Shown piece after piece: positions 1 to 5,163 of a stretch of 5,857 nucleotides of DNA. The stretch is from Clostridia bacterium (lineage in GTDB: Bacteria; Bacillota; Clostridia; Peptostreptococcales; Anaerovoracaceae): contig JAIKZT010000061.1 in NCBI GenBank assembly GCA_024682015.1, positions 1-5,857 on the forward strand, read 5' to 3'. The stretch's first letter is position 1. Every line of letters begins with the position of its first letter. The notes below the pieces were generated by a model. It saw only the letters and a program-made list of their open reading frames with translations, made no database searches and was not told where the DNA came from. Position numbers and translations under genes: made by a program.

Positions 1-1
1 A

Positions 2-1060
2 AAGAGCGACAGAGACAAAGCGCTGGAAGCCGCGATCGCGCAGATAGACAAGCGCTTCGGCAAGGGTTCCATCATGTCTTTGGGCGACGATAACGCGCGG
101 CTCAACATCGAAGCGATCCCCACGGGCTCCATCAGCCTGGACATCGCCTGCGGCGTGGGCGGCGTACCCAAGGGAAGGATCATCGAGATCTTCGGGCCGG
201 AATCTTCCGGCAAGACGACGCTGGCGCTCCACGTCATCGCCGAATCCCAGAAGCAGGGCGGCAGAGCGGCCTTCATCGACGCGGAGCACGCGCTCGACCC
301 CATCTACGCGAAGGGCATAGGCGTGGACATCGACGACCTGCTCGTCTCCCAGCCCGATACCGGCGAGGACGCGCTGGAGATCTGCGAGATGCTCGTGCGG
401 TCCGGCGCCATTTCCGTCGTGGTCATAGACTCCGTGGCGGCGCTCGTCCCCAAGGCGGAGATCCAGGGCGACATGGGCGATTCCCACGTGGGTCTGCAGG
501 CCAGGCTCATGTCGCAGGCGCTCAGAAAGCTCACGGGCGTCGTCAACAAGACGAATACCTGCGTCATCTTCATCAACCAGCTGCGCGAAAAGGTCGGCAT
601 CATGTTCGGCAATCCCGAAACGACGACGGGCGGCAGAGCGCTCAAATTCTACAGCTCCATGCGCCTCGACGTGCGCCGCATCGAATCCATCAAGGTCGGC
701 GATTCCATCGTGGGCAACCGCACCCGCGTCAAGGTCGTCAAGAACAAGGTCGCGCCTCCGTTCAAGATGACGGAATTCGACATCATGTACGGCAAGGGCA
801 TCTCCCGCGCCGGCGACGTGCTCGACTGCGCCGTCGATGCGAAGCTGCTCGAAAAGAGCGGCGCCTGGTACAGCTACGCCGGCGAGCGCATCGGCCAGGG
901 CCGGGAGAACGTCAAGACCTATCTCGACGAACACCCCGAGCTCATGAAGAAACTCGAGGATCAGATCCGCGCGAAATACGTCGCCAGGAAGGACGACACG
1001 CTCGTGGACGATTCCGAGTCCATCAGGGTCGACGAAGATGGCGTCGTCATCGAAGATTAA
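2..1060 (+). CDS. recA: RecA recombinase, 5' end cut by window edge
   Basis: RecA forms ATP-dependent filaments on single-stranded DNA, drives homologous strand exchange, and stimulates LexA self-cleavage in the SOS response. The frame is open from base 2 and reads KSDRDKALEAAIAQIDKRF before the first in-window ATG at 74. Those residues align with the normal RecA N-terminal helix, so the ATG at 74 is internal and only a few codons are missing upstream. In the 352 visible residues: Walker A GPESSGKT at 65-72, catalytic Glu of the DAEH motif at 95, Walker B VVVIDS at 139-144, the FINQ allosteric Gln near 193, and DNA-binding loop L2 with GNPETTTGG at 203-211. The C-terminal tail is acidic, as usual. 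All key residues are present and no intein is seen. No terminator follows the TAA, and the next promoter's -35 box starts 13 nt later. Any SOS operator would lie outside the window. Identification is essentially certain. Confidence 0.98.
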   Translation, partial: KSDRDKALEAAIAQIDKRFGKGSIMSLGDDNARLNIEAIPTGSISLDIACGVGGVPKGRIIEIFGPESSGKTTLALHVIAESQKQGGRAAFIDAEHALDPIYAKGIGVDIDDLLVSQPDTGEDALEICEMLVRSGAISVVVIDSVAALVPKAEIQGDMGDSHVGLQARLMSQALRKLTGVVNKTNTCVIFINQLREKVGIMFGNPETTTGGRALKFYSSMRLDVRRIESIKVGDSIVGNRTRVKVVKNKVAPPFKMTEFDIMYGKGISRAGDVLDCAVDAKLLEKSGAWYSYAGERIGQGRENVKTYLDEHPELMKKLEDQIRAKYVARKDDTLVDDSESIRVDEDGVVIED

Positions 1061-1072
1061 TAAAAATAGTGC

Positions 1073-1101
1073 TTGACACCGCATACATGCGCCTTTATAA
1101 T
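1073..1101 (+). promoter_or_regulatory. Consensus sigma-A/sigma-70 promoter for rplU-rpmA
   Basis: A perfect -35 hexamer TTGACA lies at 1073-1078 and a perfect -10 TATAAT at 1096-1101, separated by exactly 17 nt, which is the optimal spacing. Transcription would start near 1107-1109, about 83 nt before the rplU ATG. The promoter sits directly behind the recA stop codon in an AT-richer patch of an otherwise GC-rich window. A match this exact fits the high expression needed for ribosomal proteins. The start site is inferred, not mapped. Confidence 0.9.
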
Positions 1102-1107
1102 ATTTGC

Positions 1108-1175
1108 GTTGCCGCTCTGAATGGGTATATTTTCGAGTGTCTGTAAAGACCACCCCCGATGGCGAGACCGGATAG
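1108..1175 (+). promoter_or_regulatory. Structured 5' leader of rplU mRNA, possible L21 leader
   Basis: The untranslated leader between the predicted start site and the ribosome binding site can fold. One hairpin pairs GTGTCT (1137-1142) with AGACCAC (1147-1153), with one bulged C and a GTAA (GNRA-type) loop. An alternative longer fold pairs GGGT (1123-1126) with ACCC (1152-1155) and TTGCC (1109-1113) with GGCGA (1161-1165). The last bases before the Shine-Dalgarno stay single-stranded in both. Bacillota are known to carry an autoregulatory L21 leader element upstream of rplU, and position and size agree with that. I have not matched the family consensus, so the assignment is tentative. Confidence 0.4.
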
Positions 1176-1181
1176 AGGAGG
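1176..1181 (+). promoter_or_regulatory. Ribosome binding site of rplU
   Basis: AGGAGG, followed by T, ends 9 nt before the ATG at 1191. This is a full-strength Shine-Dalgarno and fixes the rplU start. Confidence 0.9.
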
Positions 1182-1190
1182 TAAAAGAAT

Positions 1191-1679
1191 ATGTATGCAG
1201 TAGTAGTTACCGGAGGAAAGCAATACCGCGTTTCCGCCGGAGACAAGATCCGTGTTGAAAAGCTTGGCGTAGAAGCCGGAAGCAGCGTTTGCCTGGACAA
1301 GGTCCTGGTGCTCGGCGGCGAAGGCGAGACCATGGTCGGCGCTCCCTATGTGGCTGGCGCGGCCGTAGAGGCTGAAGTCGTTGCGAACGGCAAGGCCGAC
1401 AAGGTCATCATCTACAAGTACAAGGCCAAGAAGGACTCCCGCAAAAAGCAGGGTCACAGACAGCCGTACACCGAGCTGAAGATCAACAGCATTTCCGTAA
1501 ACGGCGAGATCAAGGCCAAGGTCGAAGAGGCTCCCGCGAAGGAAACCGAAGAAGCAGTCGACCTGAAGGCCATGACGAAGGCTCAGCTGGCGGAATTCGC
1601 CGCCGCTAAGGGCATCGAAGTGGACTCCAAGCTCAAGAAGGAAGAGATGATCGCTTCCATCGAAGAAGCGCTCAAGTAG
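1191..1679 (+). CDS. rplU: 50S ribosomal protein L21 with C-terminal extension
   Basis: L21 binds 23S rRNA in the large ribosomal subunit. Residues 1-105 are a normal L21: start MYAVVVTGGKQYRV, then the basic signature from about 74 to 98, including KKDSRKKQGHRQPYT. Typical bacterial L21 is about 100-105 residues, whereas this one has 162. The extra part is an acidic, Glu/Lys-rich linker (about 106-123) and a compact predicted helical module at about 124-162. The module has the spacing MTKAQLAEFAAAKGI followed by LKKEEMIASIEEA, which resembles SAP/HeH or Rho N-terminal-like helix-extended-helix domains. The extension is in frame, with no stop or frameshift between core and tail. The gene is first in a unit with rpmA 24 nt downstream, under the promoter at 1073-1101. 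L21 identity is certain; the tail assignment is by pattern only. Confidence 0.97.
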   Translation: MYAVVVTGGKQYRVSAGDKIRVEKLGVEAGSSVCLDKVLVLGGEGETMVGAPYVAGAAVEAEVVANGKADKVIIYKYKAKKDSRKKQGHRQPYTELKINSISVNGEIKAKVEEAPAKETEEAVDLKAMTKAQLAEFAAAKGIEVDSKLKKEEMIASIEEALK

Positions 1680-1689
1680 ACGAAGGATC

Positions 1690-1694
1690 GGAGG
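1690..1694 (+). promoter_or_regulatory. Ribosome binding site fixing the rpmA start
   Basis: GGAGG lies 9 nt before the ATG at 1704. A TAA in the rpmA frame at 1695-1697, just after it, rules out any upstream start, so L27 cannot carry a longer N-terminus. Confidence 0.9.
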
Positions 1695-1703
1695 TAAAGA
1701 CTT

Positions 1704-1964
1704 ATGGCAAGTAAAAAAGGTGTAGGAAGCTCTAAGAACGGCCGCGATTCCGAGTCGAAGCGTCTTGGAGTGAAGAGAGCCGACGGCCAGTTCGTCAGCG
1801 CAGGCAGCATTCTCGTTCGCCAGAGAGGAACGAAGATCCACCCGGGCAACAATGTTGGCATCGGCGGCGACGATACGCTGTTCGCAAAGCAGGACGGCAT
1901 CGTAAAGTTCGAGAGAAAAGACAAGACCCACAAGCAGGTCAGCGTGTATTCTCAGGAAGCTTAA
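1704..1964 (+). CDS. rpmA: 50S ribosomal protein L27, no cleavable N-terminal extension
   Basis: L27 is a large-subunit protein whose flexible N-terminal tail reaches toward the peptidyl transferase centre. The 86-residue product has the full family signature: MASKKGVGSSKNGRDSESKR at the start, then GQFV, the RQRGTKIHPG core around 33-42, and GGDDTLFAK. Many Bacillota make L27 with a short N-terminal extension ending in a FFA-type motif, which the cysteine protease Prp removes to expose ASKKG or AHKKG. Here the gene begins directly with M-ASKKG, and an in-frame stop at 1695-1697 excludes an extension. Loss of the initiator Met, favoured by Ala at position 2, would give the mature form. The 24-nt gap to rplU leaves no room for prp, which often lies there. 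It is the last gene before the terminator at 1973-2005. Confidence 0.97.
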   Translation: MASKKGVGSSKNGRDSESKRLGVKRADGQFVSAGSILVRQRGTKIHPGNNVGIGGDDTLFAKQDGIVKFERKDKTHKQVSVYSQEA

Positions 1965-1972
1965 GCGAGAAA

Positions 1973-2005
1973 AGGCCTCTGGCAGGTTCCAGGGGCCTGT
2001 TTTTT
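1973..2005 (+). terminator. Strong intrinsic terminator after rpmA
   Basis: AGGCCTCTGG (1973-1982) pairs with CCAGGGGCCT (1989-1998) as a 10-bp stem with one G-U pair and a 6-nt loop (1983-1988). After one G, a run of six T follows (2000-2005), then ATTTATT. This is a classic Rho-independent terminator, 8 nt after the rpmA stop. It is only 20 nt before the obgE start, so it lies in what would otherwise be a continuous operon. Confidence 0.92.
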
Positions 2006-2024
2006 ATTTATTGCGAGGAAACCT

Positions 2025-3302
2025 ATGTTTGTAGATAAAGCGACCATCCATATCCGGTCCGGCAAAGGCGGCAACGGCAGCGTGTCGTTCCGCAGAGAGC
2101 CCTACGTTCCCCAGGGCGGTCCGGACGGCGGCAACGGCGGCAAGGGCGGCGACATCATCATCGAAGCCGACCGCAATCTCCGCACGCTCATGGATTTCCG
2201 CTACAAGAGAAAATACGAAGCGGAAAGCGGCGAGGACGGCAGAGGCAAGCAGCAGTTCGGCAAGGACGGCGCGGACCTCATCATCAAGGTGCCCGTCGGC
2301 ACCGTCGTCCGGGATACGGAAAGCAATGCCGTCATGGCGGACCTGAAGGAAGACGGGCAGCGGCTCATCGCGGCCAGAGGCGGACGCGGCGGCAAGGGAA
2401 ACGTCATGTTCAAGAACTCCGTGCGCCAGGCGCCGAACTTCGCGGAAGCCGGCGGATTCGCCAAGGAACGCACCGTGGAGCTCGAGTTGAAGCTCATCGC
2501 GGACGTGGGCCTCGTGGGCTATCCCAACGTGGGAAAATCCACGCTGCTGTCCGTCTCCACCAGCGCCAATCCCAAGATCGCGAACTATCACTTCACGACC
2601 ATCACGCCGAATCTGGGTGTCGTATCCATGTACGACTCCAGTTTCGTCATGGCCGACATCCCTGGGCTCATCGAAGGCGCGTCCGACGGCCTCGGCCTCG
2701 GACTGGACTTTCTGAAGCACATCGAGCGCACGCGCATCATCATCCACGTCGTGGACGTATCCGGAAGCGAGGGAAGAGACCCGAAGGAAGATCTGGAAAA
2801 GATCAACGCGGAGCTTGCTTCCTACAGCGAAAAGCTCGCGAAGAAGCCGCAGATCGTCTGCGCGAACAAGATGGACATGTGCAGTCCCGAGGATTACGAA
2901 GAGTTCAAGGCCTACGCGGAGAGCAAGGGCTACGCGGTCTATCCGTGCAGCGCGCCCATCCACGAAGGCGTGGACGAACTGCTGCGCGCGGCCTATAAGC
3001 TGCTCCAGGAGACCGCGGAAGAAGAAGAGCCGGAAGAAGCCTGGTTCGAGGATACGAAGCCCGAGGACGATCCCGATTACCGCAACGTCTACGTCGAACG
3101 CACGAAGAACGGTTTCAGGGCCTGGGGCAAACAGCTTGAGAAGATCTTCAACTCCACGAACTTCAACGACGCCGGATCGCTGCGCTATCTCTATCGCTAC
3201 ATCGAGGAGAGCGGCGCCATCGACCGTATGCTGGAGATGGGGCTTCAGGAAGGCGACACCATCACCGTGATCGACTACGACTTTGAGTATTTCGATGAGT
3301 AA
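2025..3302 (+). CDS. obgE: GTPase Obg/CgtA
   Basis: Obg is an essential GTPase that associates with the 50S subunit during late assembly and is linked to the stringent response. The 425 residues show the three-domain plan: the glycine-rich Obg fold (about 1-158, with GGPDGGNGGKGG near 31-42 and a second Gly cluster near 119-125), the G domain, and a C-terminal OCT-type domain (about 345-425) after an acidic EEEEPEE stretch. GTPase motifs: P-loop GYPNVGKST at 165-173, switch region TTITPNLG at 191-198, DIPG at 211-214, NKMD at 281-284 and CSA at 308-310. Leu227 stands where many Obg proteins have His in GLGHxFL. The ribosome binding site is modest (GAGGAA at 2015-2020), and the start follows the rpmA terminator by 20 nt. 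No clear promoter is visible in the gap. The 3' end overlaps the next gene by 8 nt. Confidence 0.97.
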   Translation: MFVDKATIHIRSGKGGNGSVSFRREPYVPQGGPDGGNGGKGGDIIIEADRNLRTLMDFRYKRKYEAESGEDGRGKQQFGKDGADLIIKVPVGTVVRDTESNAVMADLKEDGQRLIAARGGRGGKGNVMFKNSVRQAPNFAEAGGFAKERTVELELKLIADVGLVGYPNVGKSTLLSVSTSANPKIANYHFTTITPNLGVVSMYDSSFVMADIPGLIEGASDGLGLGLDFLKHIERTRIIIHVVDVSGSEGRDPKEDLEKINAELASYSEKLAKKPQIVCANKMDMCSPEDYEEFKAYAESKGYAVYPCSAPIHEGVDELLRAAYKLLQETAEEEEPEEAWFEDTKPEDDPDYRNVYVERTKNGFRAWGKQLEKIFNSTNFNDAGSLRYLYRYIEESGAIDRMLEMGLQEGDTITVIDYDFEYFDE

Positions 3303-5163
3303 CGTACAGAAACAACTGGACCGGCTGCTGCTGAAAGTGGAAAAGCCTGCCCGCTACATCGGCGGAGAGCTGCACAGCATCGTGCGCGCCCCCGAAGAAT
3401 GCGAGGGACAGGTCCGCTTTGCGTTCTGCTTTCCGGACATGTACGAGATCGGCATGTCCTACATGGGGCTGAACATCCTGTATCATCTGCTGAACAAAAC
3501 GGACCACACCTACTGCGAGCGCTGCTTTACGCCCGCGCGGGACATGGCTGCCGCCATGAAGGCGGAAGGCGTGCCCCTGTTTACGCTGGAGACGAAGACG
3601 CCTCTTGCGGAGATGGATTTCGTCGGGTTCACGCTCCAGTACGAGCTGAGCTACACGAACATCCTGGCCATGCTCGACCTGGCCGGCATCCCCGCGCTGG
3701 CCAAAGACCGCGCCGAGGAAGACCCCATCATCATCTGCGGCGGGCCGTGCGCGTTCAACGCGGAGCCGGTCGCGGATTTCATGGACGTCATCCTCGCCGG
3801 CGACGGCGAAGAGCTTCTGCCAGAGGTGTGCCGGATCTGGAGCGAATGCAAGGCAGCCGGCCAAAGGAAGGCCGGTTTTCTGAAAGCGATCGCTAAGCTT
3901 CAGGGCGTCTACATTCCCTCGTTCTACAAGCCTTCATATGGTCCGGACGGCAGATTTTCCGGCTATGAGAAGCTCTGGGACGGCGCCCCGGACAAGGTGC
4001 TGAAGGCGATCGTCCGCGACATCGATGGCGTGGACTTTCCCAAGGAGCTCATCGTGCCCCTCATTGAAGTCGTGCACGACAGGGCGGTCGCGGAGCTGTT
4101 CCGCGGCTGCACGCGGGGCTGCCGCTTCTGTCAGGCGGGCATGGTCTATCGGCCCGTGCGGGAACGCAGCCGCGAAAAGGTGCGCGGCATCGCCGTGACC
4201 CAGCTGGAAAACAGCGGCCACGAGGAACTGTCCCTGCTGTCGCTGTCCACGTCCGACTATACGGAGTTTGAGCCGCTGGTCACCGATCTCGTGGACTACT
4301 GCAAGGCGCATCAGGTCAGCCTGTCGCTGCCGTCTCTTCGCATGGATAACTTCAGTTTCCGCATCCTGGATGAGATCCAGGGCGTGCGCAAGAGCGGCCT
4401 CACGTTCGCGGCGGAAGCGGGTACGCAGAGGCTGCGCGACGTCATCAACAAGAACATCACGGAAGAACACATCTTCACGGCGCTGAAGCAGGCGTTCGAA
4501 CTGGGCTGGACCAGCGTCAAGCTCTATTTCATGATGGGCCTGCCCACGGAAACGGACGAGGATCTCGACGGCATCGTCGATCTGGCCTCCCGCATCATGG
4601 AGCTGGCGAAGTCTTTCAACGGCGGAAAGGTGGGCCGCTACAGCGTGGCGGTCTCCGTTTCCAACTTCGTACCCAAGCCCTGCACGCCCTTCATGTGGGC
4701 GGCGCAGGATACGGCCGCGGAGTTTGAACGCAAGCATTACTACCTGAAGGACAGGCTGCGCAAGATCAAGGGCGTTACGTTCCGCTATCACGGCAGTTAC
4801 GCCAGCATGCTGGAAGCCGTCTTCGCGCGGGGCGGCCGGGAACTGTCGAGCGTGCTGATGAAAGCCTATCGGGACGGCGCCATGTTCGACGCGTGGACGG
4901 AAGGTTTCGCGGAGGACGTCTGGCGCAAGGTTCTTGCGGAGGCAGGCATAGACGATTCTTACTACGCGCTGACAGGGCTTGGCCAGGATGATCCCTGTCC
5001 CTGGGACATCGTGGACTGCGGCGTTTCCAGGGAGTTTCTGAAGGAAGAGTGGCAGAAGGCGCAGGCGGCGGCTACAACGCCGGACTGCCGGTACGGCTGC
5101 AACGGATGCGGGGTCAACGCCCACACGGAGTGCCGCTGGGGAGGGATCTATGCAGGACAGTAA
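3295..5163 (+). CDS. TIGR03960-type B12-binding-like radical SAM protein
   Basis: This is a radical SAM enzyme of unknown substrate. I choose ATG 3295 (622 residues). It overlaps the obgE stop as ATGAGTAA, and the product then begins just before the family-typical KVEKPARYIGGEL. A TTG at 3283 would add four residues. No good Shine-Dalgarno is seen, so start by coupling to obgE termination is likely. Numbered from this ATG: an N-terminal B12-binding-like region (PDMYEIGMSYMGL 47-59, GGPCAFN 149-155, GDGEELLPE 169-177); the [4Fe-4S]/SAM motif CTRGCRFC with Cys 272, 276 and 279; barrel motifs AEAGTQRLRD (373-382) and MMGLPTETDED (413-423); and a C-terminal Cys cluster at 598, 602, 605 and 613. 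A DxHxxG cobalamin-ligand motif was not seen. The following gene is its usual partner family. Family assignment is strong; function is unknown. Confidence 0.9.
   Translation: MSNVQKQLDRLLLKVEKPARYIGGELHSIVRAPEECEGQVRFAFCFPDMYEIGMSYMGLNILYHLLNKTDHTYCERCFTPARDMAAAMKAEGVPLFTLETKTPLAEMDFVGFTLQYELSYTNILAMLDLAGIPALAKDRAEEDPIIICGGPCAFNAEPVADFMDVILAGDGEELLPEVCRIWSECKAAGQRKAGFLKAIAKLQGVYIPSFYKPSYGPDGRFSGYEKLWDGAPDKVLKAIVRDIDGVDFPKELIVPLIEVVHDRAVAELFRGCTRGCRFCQAGMVYRPVRERSREKVRGIAVTQLENSGHEELSLLSLSTSDYTEFEPLVTDLVDYCKAHQVSLSLPSLRMDNFSFRILDEIQGVRKSGLTFAAEAGTQRLRDVINKNITEEHIFTALKQAFELGWTSVKLYFMMGLPTETDEDLDGIVDLASRIMELAKSFNGGKVGRYSVAVSVSNFVPKPCTPFMWAAQDTAAEFERKHYYLKDRLRKIKGVTFRYHGSYASMLEAVFARGGRELSSVLMKAYRDGAMFDAWTEGFAEDVWRKVLAEAGIDDSYYALTGLGQDDPCPWDIVDCGVSREFLKEEWQKAQAAATTPDCRYGCNGCGVNAHTECRWGGIYAGQ
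3855..3879 (+). other. Intragenic GC hairpin followed by TTTT
   Basis: AGCCGGCC (3855-3862) pairs with GGCCGGTT (3870-3877) as 8 bp including one G-U pair, with a 7-nt loop (3863-3869). Its core CCGGCC/GGCCGG is perfect. Four T at 3876-3879 overlap the 3' arm, and the tract then breaks to C. It lies inside the radical SAM coding sequence and looks like a weak terminator or pause hairpin. It may be coincidental in GC-rich coding DNA. Confidence 0.35.
5138..5145 (+). promoter_or_regulatory. Ribosome binding site fixing the TIGR03936 start
   Basis: The purine run GGGGAGGG includes GGAGG at 5140-5144, which ends 5 nt before ATG 5150. An alternative in-frame ATG at 5165 would be 20 nt away, which is too far, so 5150 is preferred. 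The site lies inside the end of the upstream radical SAM gene. Confidence 0.75.

Noticed and set aside
74..76. ATG 74 as the recA start
   Set aside because: The frame is open to the window edge and the 24 upstream codons encode the conserved RecA N-terminal helix, so this Met is internal.
1095..1931. 278-codon open frame on the minus strand
   Set aside because: It spans the rplU promoter, rplU and rpmA in reverse. The plus-strand genes explain the region completely, so it is an artefact of codon bias.
2061..2155. GGC-rich near-repeats in the start of obgE
   Set aside because: They encode the conserved glycine-rich loops of the Obg fold and do not form a DNA repeat array.
2004..2963. 319-codon open frame on the minus strand
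   Set aside because: It is antisense to obgE, whose motifs are fully accounted for. Its composition is typical of a shadow frame and it has no family resemblance.
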